From Lysobacterales bacterium (lineage in GTDB: Bacteria > Pseudomonadota > Gammaproteobacteria > Xanthomonadales > Xanthomonadaceae): a stretch of DNA of 64,000 nucleotides. Position numbers and translations under genes: made by a program. The notes beneath the pieces are model-generated. The model made no database searches. It was not told the DNA's origin and worked only from the letters and a program-made list of their open reading frames with translations. The stretch lies in assembly GCA_016718605.1 (NCBI GenBank), contig JADKCY010000002.1:1426001-1490000 (forward strand). Reading direction: 5' to 3'. Within the stretch, counting starts at the first letter, position 1. Every line of letters begins with the position of its first letter. Positions 52,026-61,272 of the stretch are shown here, in pieces.

Positions 52026-53813
52026 GTGAGTTCGGAAATCGAGATCAAAGTGCCGGATCTGGGCGCGGACAAGAACGTGCCGGTCATTGAAATGCTGGCC
52101 AAGGTCGGCGATGTGGTGAAGAAGGACCAAGGCCTAATCACGCTGGAATCCGACAAAGCAACAATGGAAGTACCCAGTTCCCACGATGGCGAACTGCTGA
52201 GCCTGACGGTGACGATTGGCGACAGCGTCAACAGCGGCGATGTGATCGCCCGCCTGCGGGTGAGCAGCAAGGTTTCGGATGCGCCAGCCCCCATTCCCGC
52301 CGCGCCTGCGGCCCCGACCGCGCCCGCCACGCCAGCGACGGCGACCGCAGCGACAGCCGCGCCGGGCACTGCACCCGTGGCCGCCGCCGCTTCCGGCAAG
52401 GCAGCCGATTTCAACTGCCAGATTGCCGTGCTGGGCTCTGGACCGGGCGGCTACACCGCCGCCTTCCGTGCCGCCGACCTGGGCCAGGACGTGATCCTGA
52501 TCGAACGCTATGCCGACATCGGCGGCGTCTGCCTCAACGTTGGCTGTATTCCCTCCAAGGCCCTGCTGCACGCTGCCAAGGTGATCGACGAAGCCCGCCA
52601 CGCCGAAGACTTCGGCGTTAACTTCGGTGCCGCCAAGATCGACCTCGACAAGCTGCGCGGCTACAAGCAGAAAGTCGTGAAGCAGCTCAATGGCGGCCTT
52701 GCGGGGATGGCGAAGGCGCGCAAGGTGCGTGTGGTGACCGGCGTCGGACGCTTCATCAGCGCACAGGAAATCGAAGTGCAGACCGCCGAGGGCGCGAAGA
52801 TCGTGCGTTTCGAAAACGCCATCATCGCCGCCGGTTCGCAGGCGGTGAAACTGCCCGGTCTGCCCTGGGGCGACCCGCGCCTGATGGACTCCACCGACGC
52901 ACTCGAACTGGCCGAGGTGCCGAAGTCATTGCTGGTGCTGGGCGGCGGCATCATCGGTCTGGAAATGGCCTGCGTGTACGACGCGCTGGGCAGCCAGGTG
53001 ACCGTGGTCGAACTCTCCGACCAGCTCATGCCAGGTGCCGATCCCGATCTGGTCCGTCCGCTGCAGCAACGCCTCGCCAAGCGTTACGCGGGCATCTATC
53101 TGAAGACCAAGGTCACGGCGGTGGAAGCGCAGAAGAAGGGGCTCAAGGTCACGTTTGAGGGCGAGCAAGCGCCCGAGCCCAAACTCTACGACCGTGTACT
53201 GGTGGCAGTCGGCCGTAGCCCGAATGGCGGCAAGATCAATGCCGAAGCCGCGGGTGTGCAGGTCAGTGAGCGCGGCTTCATCGCGGTAGACCGGCAGATG
53301 CGCACCAATGTGCCGCACATCTTCGCCATCGGCGATCTGGTCGGCCAGCCGATGCTGGCCCACAAAGCCACGCACGAAGGCAAGGTGGCCGCTGAGGTCG
53401 CCGCGGGCCACAAGTCCGAATTCGTCGCTCGGGTCATCCCCAGCGTGGCCTACACCGATCCCGAAATCGCCTGGGTCGGCGTCAGCGAGACCGAGGCCAA
53501 AGCGAAAGGACTGAAGGTCGGCGTCGGCAAATTCCCGCTCGCCGCCTCCGGCCGCGCCATCGGCATCGGTCGCACCGAAGGCTTCACCAAATTGCTGTTT
53601 GACGAAGACAGCCACAAAGTCATCGGCGCCGGTATCGTCGGCCCCAACGCTGGTGACCTGATTGCCGAAGTGGGACTGGCCATCGAAATGGGCGCCGAAG
53701 CCGCCGACATCGGCCTCACCATCCACCCCCACCCGACCCTGAGCGAATCCGTCGCCATGGCCGCCGAGGTGTATGAAGGCACGATCACGGATCTGTATTT
53801 GCCGAAGAAGTGA
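52026..53813 (+). CDS. lpdA: dihydrolipoyl dehydrogenase with N-terminal lipoyl domain
   Basis: 595 residues from GTG 52026. A lipoyl domain of about 80 residues carries the lipoylated Lys 44 in ESDKATMEV, then an Ala/Pro linker (about 85-125). The flavoprotein follows: FAD loop LGSGPGGYTAAFRAAD, redox cysteines 169 and 174 in GGVCLNVGCIPSK, NAD loop LGGGIIGLEMACVYDALGS, and the C-terminal HPHPTLSES with the active His and Glu. This E3 with its own lipoyl arm is known from the pyruvate dehydrogenase complex of several proteobacteria. It is unusual that no aceE or aceF lies beside it; thrA is divergent upstream. Confidence 0.95.
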   Translation: MSSEIEIKVPDLGADKNVPVIEMLAKVGDVVKKDQGLITLESDKATMEVPSSHDGELLSLTVTIGDSVNSGDVIARLRVSSKVSDAPAPIPAAPAAPTAPATPATATAATAAPGTAPVAAAASGKAADFNCQIAVLGSGPGGYTAAFRAADLGQDVILIERYADIGGVCLNVGCIPSKALLHAAKVIDEARHAEDFGVNFGAAKIDLDKLRGYKQKVVKQLNGGLAGMAKARKVRVVTGVGRFISAQEIEVQTAEGAKIVRFENAIIAAGSQAVKLPGLPWGDPRLMDSTDALELAEVPKSLLVLGGGIIGLEMACVYDALGSQVTVVELSDQLMPGADPDLVRPLQQRLAKRYAGIYLKTKVTAVEAQKKGLKVTFEGEQAPEPKLYDRVLVAVGRSPNGGKINAEAAGVQVSERGFIAVDRQMRTNVPHIFAIGDLVGQPMLAHKATHEGKVAAEVAAGHKSEFVARVIPSVAYTDPEIAWVGVSETEAKAKGLKVGVGKFPLAASGRAIGIGRTEGFTKLLFDEDSHKVIGAGIVGPNAGDLIAEVGLAIEMGAEAADIGLTIHPHPTLSESVAMAAEVYEGTITDLYLPKK

Positions 53814-53867
53814 GGGTGGCGCGCACGGATTCTGCGCTCGGCTGCGCGCATTTCAGGAGCATCGTTT

Positions 53868-54377
53868 GTGGCTGATGTCGATTCTGTCGTTCTCATTCCC
53901 ATGACTGAGGCACAGGTGCAGTGCATCGCTGAGGGCGTCACGCCACAGGACGACGCTCTGACATTTGTCGCTGGTGCGCTTCCTCCAACACATGTCGCGC
54001 TTCGCTCCTTGCGTCAATGGTCGACAGGTTGCCCGTCTCACTGGGCTCTGCCATTCCACATCGCAGATGCGTCGGGTCAAAGAGTAGTCGGCGGCTGCAC
54101 ATTCAAGGGCAAGCCAGTTCGCGGCGCGGTTGAAATCGGTTACGGCGTCGCACCCGACTGTCGTGGGCATGGCTACGCAACCAAGGCCATCGAGCGACTG
54201 CAGGATTTGGCGACGCGTTCCGGTGAAGTGCGCGAAGTTTTTGCGTTGATTTCTGTCGACAATTTCGCCTCCAAGGCCGTTGTTTCGCGCGCGGGGTTTG
54301 CACAAGGTTCAATCGTCACCGACGAGGATGGCGAACGGGTTGAGCGATGGCATTGGCGTTGCGCCATGGGACCCTAA
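53868..54377 (+). CDS. GNAT-family acetyltransferase
   Basis: 169 residues. The acetyl-CoA loop GYGVAPDCRGHGYATKAIER and the following helix fit GNAT enzymes, then ALISVDNFASKAVVSRAGF, the usual segment near the C-terminus. The subgroup is RimJ/RimL-like (moves acetyl to an amine), but no substrate is visible. The start is GTG at 53868, preceded by AGGAG. It follows lpd by 54 bases. Confidence 0.85.
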   Translation: MADVDSVVLIPMTEAQVQCIAEGVTPQDDALTFVAGALPPTHVALRSLRQWSTGCPSHWALPFHIADASGQRVVGGCTFKGKPVRGAVEIGYGVAPDCRGHGYATKAIERLQDLATRSGEVREVFALISVDNFASKAVVSRAGFAQGSIVTDEDGERVERWHWRCAMGP

Positions 54378-54425
54378 CGCGATCCGGGCTTGCTTCCGTC
54401 AACAGGCCTGACCAAGGAGAGCCCG

Positions 54426-54746
54426 ATGAAACTCCTCTGCGCCACCAATAGCCTCTCGTTCGCCTACAGCTTGCGTGTCGCTCTGGACGGTGAGGATATC
54501 GAGACCTTTCTGTCGGATGCCGACAGTTCGGTGTCGGGAGTTCTCACGCCGATGACCGGCAGTGTCGCCCGTGTGTACGTGCTGCACGAGAAAGATTGGG
54601 AGCGTGCACTACACATTTATCGCGATCTATCCGGCGAGACGGCCGCGCCGCCAATGCCCGCAACAACTACCGCCCGCCTACCGGCTGCAGTGGTGGTGAT
54701 CCTGACCATGTTGACGGTGATCGGTGTGGCCATGCTGTTGCGCTAG
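54426..54746 (+). CDS. DUF2007-like small membrane-linked protein
   Basis: 106 residues. A signal-transducer-like alpha/beta start (LLCATNSLSFAYSLRVALDG, VYVLHEKDWERALHIYRDL) is followed by a C-terminal TM helix (AAVVVILTMLTVIGVAMLL). DUF2007 domains have this order and an unknown role. AAGGAGA stands before the ATG at 54426. Confidence 0.75.
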   Translation: MKLLCATNSLSFAYSLRVALDGEDIETFLSDADSSVSGVLTPMTGSVARVYVLHEKDWERALHIYRDLSGETAAPPMPATTTARLPAAVVVILTMLTVIGVAMLLR

Positions 54747-54838
54747 AACGACCGACGACACATTCGGTCACGCGTCGTGCGTTCAAGCGATTGCCGCGCT
54801 CACCCATCGATATCGCCTCGAGAGCGCTGATTTGCCAC

Positions 54839-54869
54839 AAAAGAAAAGCCCCCGGCGTAAGCCGGGGGC
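54839..54869 (-). terminator. rho-independent terminator of the 1097-residue protein gene
   Basis: Read on the minus strand: GCCCCCGGC, loop TTAC, GCCGGGGGC, then TTTTCTTTT. It lies 50 bases after the stop at 54919, with a strong 9-bp stem. Confidence 0.92.
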
Positions 54870-54918
54870 CAAGTAGGGATGCAGCGAGCACGCTGATTAT
54901 CAGGTGCCGCCTTCAGGC

Positions 54919-57900
54919 TTATCCGCGACGCCGCAGAACCAGCATCGAGCCGAGCGCCAGCATCGCCAGCAGGATCATGCTGGAGATGCCGTCCAAGGGC
55001 ACGCGAACCAAGGCCACGCCAGTACCACGCAAGGTGACATCCACCGATCCCACGTTGGAACTGACCGTGATCACCTGCGTGAATGAACCTGCCGCGCCGG
55101 GGGAGAAGCGATACAGCACCGTGCAGCTTTGACCCGCATTCAGCACAAACGGGGTCACCCCACAACTGCCGCCTGCGATGGTGGCAAACGGTGCGGTTGC
55201 GGCGGTCAGCCCATTGATGGTGATCGGGCTGCCGCCCGAATTGCTGATGGTGAGGATCTGCTGCGCGTTGTTACCTACCGTCAAACCGCCGAAGTTGAGA
55301 TCGGCACTGAGCACACCGACGACACCGGCTGCCGTGATGGTGTCGGTATCCGTGGCGCTGTTGTTGCCCGCGTTCACCTCGGTTACACCGCCTGCGGTGC
55401 TCACCGTGGCGGTATTGGCCAAGCTACCCGCCGCACCCGCCGAAATCGCGCAACTCGCGGTGTAGCTCACCGAACCGCCCAAGGGCAGGTTGACGCTATC
55501 GTTGATGCTGCCCGAGCCGTTCGCTGTGCAGGTGCCACCACCGGCACCGACACAGGTCCAGGTGAAGCTGGTGCACGCCGCGGGCGCGGTATCTGCCACC
55601 GTACTTCCTGGCGCATTGCTCGGACCAGCGTTGCTGGCAACGATGGTGTAGGTGGTATTGCCACCCGGTGTCACCACGGCCACGCCGTCGGTCTTGGTGA
55701 TCGACAGGTCCGCTTGTGGGGTCAACGTGTCGGTATCGGTGGCCGAATTATTTCCCGGCACCGGATCGGCGATGCTGCTCGTTACCGTCGCCGTGTTGCT
55801 CAGCGTGCCAGTGGCGCCTGCTGCAATGCTGCAGGTGGCGGTGTAAGTCACCGAACCGCCGGCAGGCAAGTTCACCAGATCGTTGAGATTGCCCGAGCCC
55901 GCCGCCGTACAGGTGCCACCGCCTGCACCGGCACACGTCCAGGTGCAGCTCAGTGCGGCCGGGAAGGTATCGGCCACCGTGGCACCCGTCACGTCGTCCG
56001 CACCGGCATTGCTGGCGGTGATGGTGTAGGTCGTGTTCGCACCCGGTACCGAGGTTGTCGTGCCATTGGTCTTGGTGATCGACAGATCCGCACTCAGCGC
56101 ACGGCAAGCCGTGACGCTGACGTCGTCGATGGCGAGCCCACCAAACACGACCGTGGTATCGGAGTCGAGGTGAAACAGCAGTTCGGCGTTCGTTCCTGCC
56201 AAGCTGTCCACACGCCGCGAGTGTCTGCCCCAGCCGTAGCTTCCACCAATATTGTTTTGCGGATTGCCAGTTCCCGCAGAGGCGCTGATCGGTGTCGGAT
56301 CCAGCCACTCGTACAAACGCACCGGATTGGCCCCACCCACCTCACGGGCATCGACATACATGTGGTCAAAGTTGGCCGTCTCGACCTGATGGCGCTGCGC
56401 CCACGAGATGATGACGGGACCGGTCAAGCCAGCGAGATTGATGTTTGGTGACAGCAAATCCTGATTGCTGGACGCGTTGTAGGTGCTGTCCAGATCCGTT
56501 TTCCAGCAGCTGACTCCACTGTTGCAGGTGTTGAACGCCGCAACCGGATTGGCGGTTGTGGTAGCAACCGTGGCGGGCAAGCCGAGCTCCCACTCGTCCT
56601 GCGTGCCACTGTGGGTAAACCCTGCGTCGCCACTCTCGAAATCCGTGCTGTAAACGGTCTGCACGACAGTGCCGGGTGGGCAGCTCGGTGGTGGCGGCAA
56701 CTCGCAAATGCGCAGACTCCAGGAGGTCAAGGTACCGCCATTGGCGCCTGTCGTGTCGTCACGCAGATCCAGTGTCCAAGTGCCGCCCGCATCTTCGCCA
56801 TCAAAGGCAGCCAGGCGATAGGCACCCGATGTGCTGGCTGTGCCCCCTGTGCTGTTGTTTTCGGGGCGCACCTGAATACCGCGCAAAATGGTGAAAGCGG
56901 GCGTGCTACCGGCTTCGTCATCCAGCACCAGATCCATCTGGGTCTGACCGCCGGTGGCCGCCGCACCAATGTCAGTAAACAGCCCATTGTCATTGCCCGC
57001 CGGCGAACGCAGATGCGCGTCAATGTCCCCCATCAGGGCATGGTTGAGTGAAATCTGCACGTCAAGATCGGCGATCCGTGGGTTACCAGGGACCGTGATG
57101 GTCGAACTCGTTAGACCCGTCCCTGGACCGATCGCCAGCGGTCCATCCGTGCTCGTATAGGTGGTGCAATTGACGCCCTCGGTGGTCGCCGGGTGCACGC
57201 TGACGCTCAGGTGATAGGTGGCCGTCGGTCCGCCCACTGCGGCACTTGCTGAATCCACAAAGGCGAAATACGTACCGGCGTCCTTGACGGTGAAGAACAT
57301 CGCCTCCGACGGGCGATTCGGGACGGGCGAGACATCGCCGGTACCCGCATCATCCACCACCAGAATCTGGTTGCCGGCATCACCGAACAGGCCAAATCCC
57401 AGGCGTCCGTTCCAGACCACACCATCGCGCTCTGGATCGAGATCCAACGACAGGAACACCGTGTCTCCGGCATTCAGATTCAGGCTGTACCAATCCTGCT
57501 CGGTCGCCAGTGCCGGGTCACGCGCACCGCTGACCCAGCCGTTTGCAGGTAGGGGATTGGCGGTGGCTGGCGTGTCGTTGGCTTCGACCTCCGCAGTGGG
57601 GGCACCGCTCTGCAGGCGAAAGTGCAGGTCGTAGGAACGCTCCGACGTTGTTCCGGCAGTGAAGTCGTTGACCTTCAGGTAGTAAGTGCCAGCGGTGGTG
57701 ATCTGCGCACCGGCAATCGTGGAGGAAAGCGCGGCAAAACTGCCATTGTCATCGTCGAACTCGACGACTGTCGTGCCATCACTGGCGACCACTGTCAGCT
57801 GGCTGTCCGTGCTGCTACCGGCCGATCCAGAGGTCATGATCGCTGCGTAAACACGATCGCCCGCGTTTGCGGTGAAGCTGTAGAAATCAACGTCGCCGTT

Positions 57901-58212
57901 CGGGAACAAGTTGCCGCGAGCCACCAGATTGCTGCCGATCAGTGATGTGGCGCTTCCCGTGGTGCCATTCGGCTCAACCTCGCCCGCATAGCCCTGCCCC
58001 AGCGGAACGAATGGCGCTGCCGCTATCGAGCGCGTCGCCGGTGTGCTGGCCCGTTCCGGCACCGCACCTTTGATTTCGCTGTCGAGCTGAATTTCCACAA
58101 TCTCGACTTGGCTTGCCAGCGACGCTTGACCTGCATCAGCCATGGCATCCCCACCCACACCCGCAACAAAGCCAACCAGCGCCCAGGCGCCAGCCTTCAC
58201 TATCGTCTTCAT
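54919..58212 (-). CDS. large multidomain secreted surface protein with IPTL-like tail
   Basis: 1097 residues with a signal peptide (about 1-25). Domains in order: PPC-type modules (EVEPNGTTGSATSLIGSN and EVEANDTPATANPLPANG), a proprotein-convertase P-domain-like region (SLNHALMGDIDAHLRSPAGN ... GGTWTLDLRDDTTGANGGTL), a MAM-like segment, two DUF11 repeats (starting ADLSITKTNG and ADLSITKTDG) and an ASPM/HYDIN-like beta domain (SADLNFGGLTVGNNAQQILT). The end is VPLDGISSMILLAMLALG plus LRRRG: a proline, a hydrophobic helix and a basic tail, as in IPTL/PEP-CTERM signals. No catalytic site is seen; it is likely a surface-anchored or exported adhesin-type protein. Confidence 0.9.
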   Translation of the reverse strand: MKTIVKAGAWALVGFVAGVGGDAMADAGQASLASQVEIVEIQLDSEIKGAVPERASTPATRSIAAAPFVPLGQGYAGEVEPNGTTGSATSLIGSNLVARGNLFPNGDVDFYSFTANAGDRVYAAIMTSGSAGSSTDSQLTVVASDGTTVVEFDDDNGSFAALSSTIAGAQITTAGTYYLKVNDFTAGTTSERSYDLHFRLQSGAPTAEVEANDTPATANPLPANGWVSGARDPALATEQDWYSLNLNAGDTVFLSLDLDPERDGVVWNGRLGFGLFGDAGNQILVVDDAGTGDVSPVPNRPSEAMFFTVKDAGTYFAFVDSASAAVGGPTATYHLSVSVHPATTEGVNCTTYTSTDGPLAIGPGTGLTSSTITVPGNPRIADLDVQISLNHALMGDIDAHLRSPAGNDNGLFTDIGAAATGGQTQMDLVLDDEAGSTPAFTILRGIQVRPENNSTGGTASTSGAYRLAAFDGEDAGGTWTLDLRDDTTGANGGTLTSWSLRICELPPPPSCPPGTVVQTVYSTDFESGDAGFTHSGTQDEWELGLPATVATTTANPVAAFNTCNSGVSCWKTDLDSTYNASSNQDLLSPNINLAGLTGPVIISWAQRHQVETANFDHMYVDAREVGGANPVRLYEWLDPTPISASAGTGNPQNNIGGSYGWGRHSRRVDSLAGTNAELLFHLDSDTTVVFGGLAIDDVSVTACRALSADLSITKTNGTTTSVPGANTTYTITASNAGADDVTGATVADTFPAALSCTWTCAGAGGGTCTAAGSGNLNDLVNLPAGGSVTYTATCSIAAGATGTLSNTATVTSSIADPVPGNNSATDTDTLTPQADLSITKTDGVAVVTPGGNTTYTIVASNAGPSNAPGSTVADTAPAACTSFTWTCVGAGGGTCTANGSGSINDSVNLPLGGSVSYTASCAISAGAAGSLANTATVSTAGGVTEVNAGNNSATDTDTITAAGVVGVLSADLNFGGLTVGNNAQQILTISNSGGSPITINGLTAATAPFATIAGGSCGVTPFVLNAGQSCTVLYRFSPGAAGSFTQVITVSSNVGSVDVTLRGTGVALVRVPLDGISSMILLAMLALGSMLVLRRRG

Positions 58213-58501
58213 TCAATTTCCCCCTGAAACTGTGATGTGCCGAACGGCAATCCCTGTCCGCACTGTGGCAAGGCTAGGTGTGTGTCAAAAAATTGTCCAC
58301 AACGTTAGCGCCAAAGATCTGTTCGATAGCAAAACCCGATGCAATGGGCGGTTTTATCATCGATAGCCCCTATCGCGGGGTGACTTTGGCTGCGGTTTTG
58401 CCGTGCTTGGCACCCGTGGGAATGACCGGCGACTGCGACCAACCAACGCATGCAACGTTTTGTTATTCAAAGGGTTAGATTGAATTTCACATAAATGACA
58501 T

Positions 58502-60184
58502 TCAATCCGCGCAGCCCGCCCACCAGCAGGGATGGCTGAGGCCAAAATCCCGCAATGCCTGCTGTTTGGGAGTGCTGGGCTGGTCGAGGAACTCCACCGC
58601 ACCCCAGGATCCCCATTTGCTGTAGTCGCCGGAGGCGGTGAAGTTCACGAACAGCTCGCCGCCCTGCGCTTTCCATTGCGACAGGTAAGCGGCATAGGCC
58701 TGGCCCATGCGCGGGTCGCGGTTGGCGCTGGTCAATAGGTCGGTGATGGCGTTGTTGTTTTCCACGCCGAAGATGCCGACCAGATGCTGGCCGCCTTCGT
58801 AGGCGATCAGTGACAACGAGCGTGTGTTGGCGGCGCTGCGATGACTGGCGATCCAGCCCGCAGTTTCGGCAATCGCACCACCGCTGGGGCCGCCGCTGAG
58901 TTGGCCGCCACTGGTGAGCTCGCTGAACAGGTCGTCCAGTGTCCAGCCTTGCACCACACTCTGATACTCGGGCCCACCGATGTAGCCGCCGAAGTAGGGC
59001 GCGATGGCGACCGCAGCCAGTCCGTGTCCGGTGCAAGGTCGTCCGGTAGTCCACATCGGGCAGTCCGCAGCCTGCGTCTGGGTGTAGGCGTTGGCGGCCT
59101 GGGCGCCTAGTACGCAGACCACCCGATCCGCCTCAGTGCCCCACGTGGCCTTCCACAGATCGCACATCTGCGCGGTGCGCAGGCCATGCCAGTTGAGTCG
59201 CCGATCAAAGCCCGAGCCTTGCGCACCAAAGGTCGCCGTACCCTGATCTTCGATGTAATTGCCCTGGCTGAACTGTCCATTCCAGACCTCATTGGAGTAC
59301 TCGACGTAGACGAGGCGGTCCGCACGCAGCAGGGACTTCACCAACGAAGCGAACTGCGTCATGTAGTCATCCGTCGCACGGTGCGGCATGTTGAACCAGG
59401 GATCCGCGTTGACGCGATTGGCCAGATCGACCATCACTTCGATGGGCATTTGCCCTTCTGTCCAACGCACATCGTCGACCTGCGGTCGATCCACGAAGTG
59501 CTCGGCACTGGAACCGTTGGTGCCCATCCAGTCCATGAAGCGCAGCACGCGGTTGTGCGCGATCAGCGCCAGAAAGTCCGGATGAAAACGTTGCGCCGGC
59601 CCATTGCCCTCATCAAAACCTGGCATCCAGACGTGGATGTTGCGGGGATGATTGCCGGCCGTGATGGCATCGATGCGCATCATCCAGCCGCCGTTGGCGG
59701 CGTTCACGTCCAACACATCACGACCAGGCGCGGATAGCGCAAGGTTCTTGGTTGCCGCGAAGTGATAACTGATATCGCCCTGACCCTCGTAAGTGACGAC
59801 GTAGCGCCCGGACGGGTAGTGGCCGTTGAGATCGCCAAAGAAGAACAGCGTGCCCACCGCGTTGTAGTTTGGCGCGGCACAGCCCGCCTTTGGCGTCATG
59901 GATTGCACGTAGCCATTCGCGTCCAGATCCAGACAGGCGGCGTCCTCGGTATCGAAGATCCCGCTTTGGGTGTTCTGCGTGATCCACGTCCGCGACTGCT
60001 TCATCGCATCGACGAAGTTGTAGCTGCTGGCGTAGTCGGCCACCCCATCGAGATTATTACCCAGCGATGTGGCGCGATTCGATGTGCCCTCAAAGCCGTT
60101 GGAAAAAATGCCTTGCGCGACGGCATCGCCAAGGCTCAGCAACGTGAACAACAGTAGCGAGATCACACGGACGTGGCACGGCAT
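58502..60184 (-). CDS. secreted TIM-barrel-like glycan-active or cellulose-binding-type protein
   Basis: 560 residues from the ATG at 60184, with GGAG seven bases upstream. A signal peptide ends AVAQ, and directly after it comes GIFSNGFEGTSNRATSLGN, with the F-x-N-G-F-E signature at the mature N-terminus. Further on the features are RNIHVWMPGFDEGNGPAQRF, VYVEYSNEVWNGQFSQGNY (a Glu after Asn, as in clan-A glycosidases) and LIAYEGGQHLVGIFG with a second Glu. Proteins of this type are often annotated as cellulose-binding or beta-glycosidase-like. The substrate is not established. The frame is open to 60211. Confidence 0.82.
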   Translation of the reverse strand: MPCHVRVISLLLFTLLSLGDAVAQGIFSNGFEGTSNRATSLGNNLDGVADYASSYNFVDAMKQSRTWITQNTQSGIFDTEDAACLDLDANGYVQSMTPKAGCAAPNYNAVGTLFFFGDLNGHYPSGRYVVTYEGQGDISYHFAATKNLALSAPGRDVLDVNAANGGWMMRIDAITAGNHPRNIHVWMPGFDEGNGPAQRFHPDFLALIAHNRVLRFMDWMGTNGSSAEHFVDRPQVDDVRWTEGQMPIEVMVDLANRVNADPWFNMPHRATDDYMTQFASLVKSLLRADRLVYVEYSNEVWNGQFSQGNYIEDQGTATFGAQGSGFDRRLNWHGLRTAQMCDLWKATWGTEADRVVCVLGAQAANAYTQTQAADCPMWTTGRPCTGHGLAAVAIAPYFGGYIGGPEYQSVVQGWTLDDLFSELTSGGQLSGGPSGGAIAETAGWIASHRSAANTRSLSLIAYEGGQHLVGIFGVENNNAITDLLTSANRDPRMGQAYAAYLSQWKAQGGELFVNFTASGDYSKWGSWGAVEFLDQPSTPKQQALRDFGLSHPCWWAGCAD

Positions 60185-60259
60185 CACGAACTCCAACAGA
60201 GGGTCGTTCATCGGGGAACTGCACCATCACAAACCCGATGCATGCCCCATTCCCGCCAG

Positions 60260-61267
60260 TCACAGTGTGATCGCAGCCTCCCGCATGAACGGTAGCAGCC
60301 TTCGCTCAGCCCAGCGCTGCGCCAATGCCAGTTGATCCCCGTGATGGCCACGTAACCAGCCGGCCTCGCGCTGCGCCACCTCCACAGTAAAGGCGCGCTC
60401 CGGCGCTTTGGCGTGCACCCCCGCACAGACACTAACATGCGCTTGCAGCAGGTCCATGGGCACCCCCAATTGCAGCCAGCTTGCGGCACCTGCGGCGGCA
60501 GAAACCAGGTCCAAGCGTACCTGTTCCCAGCGCAAAACCCGGATGCGCGATGCATCGCGAGTCAGCCAATCAACGATGACCTCGCGTTGCGCCGCCCATT
60601 GCAAGGCCGCACCACACAATGGGTCAGGGGGTGCCAAAGCGGCGTCAGGCAAGCGCTCGACAAAACCGGATGCACGCAGCGCGCGATCCGCGAGCACGGG
60701 TATTTTCTCCAAGGTTTCGCGGGTCTTTTTCAAATGCGAAAGCAAAAAGTCCTCCAGTGACGACAGCAAGATCACCCCACGGGAAGTTGGAAACACCGAC
60801 ATCACCTGAAGTGCAATATTCAATGCCGCATGCGTCGGCTTGATCAGCACCTTGCCACCGGGTGACCAGGGACGAGACAGCCACGGCAGCAATGTCCGCT
60901 GTGCCGCCCGCGTATCGATTCCCGCACGCTGTGCATCCGACCAGCGCCGCAGCAGCAGCGGCTCACGCAACGCCACGCTGTAGGGTGTCAGATGGAGCAT
61001 CCGAGCCATCAACGTGGAACCGCAAAACGAGGTGTGCCAAAGCCAAACCGGATCGAGCACGCACGGCAACGAAGGTAGTTGGTCGAGCGGCACCACCGTG
61101 GCTGCAGCGAAATCTGCGGCTAAACGGCTGTCGATGAAGGCCGACGTTTCGACCAGAGCCGCCGACAGTGGCAAGAAGTGGACGGCGTTGCGCGCCACGT
61201 CGAAATCCACCGGAAACCATCCTGCATCGGATGACCCATCCGCGTTTGGTGTCGTTGCCGACGCCAT
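60260..61267 (-). CDS. sulfotransferase-like P-loop protein
   Basis: 335 residues from the ATG at 61267; a TTG at 61276 overlaps the purC stop and is also possible. WLWHTSFCGSTLMARMLH is the 5'-phosphosulfate-type loop of the sulfotransferase fold, and GKVLIKPTHAALNIALQVMS and RVLRWEQVRLDLVSA fit the rest of the core. Whether it moves sulfate is not certain, since some relatives have other roles. It follows purC almost without a gap and must be co-transcribed with it. Confidence 0.65.
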   Translation of the reverse strand: MASATTPNADGSSDAGWFPVDFDVARNAVHFLPLSAALVETSAFIDSRLAADFAAATVVPLDQLPSLPCVLDPVWLWHTSFCGSTLMARMLHLTPYSVALREPLLLRRWSDAQRAGIDTRAAQRTLLPWLSRPWSPGGKVLIKPTHAALNIALQVMSVFPTSRGVILLSSLEDFLLSHLKKTRETLEKIPVLADRALRASGFVERLPDAALAPPDPLCGAALQWAAQREVIVDWLTRDASRIRVLRWEQVRLDLVSAAAGAASWLQLGVPMDLLQAHVSVCAGVHAKAPERAFTVEVAQREAGWLRGHHGDQLALAQRWAERRLLPFMREAAITL

Positions 61268-61272
61268 CTCGC

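Noticed and set aside
55129..56451. 440-codon plus-strand open frame with many CG-type repeats
   Set aside because: It mirrors the DUF11 repeats on the minus strand; the repetition comes from the real gene.
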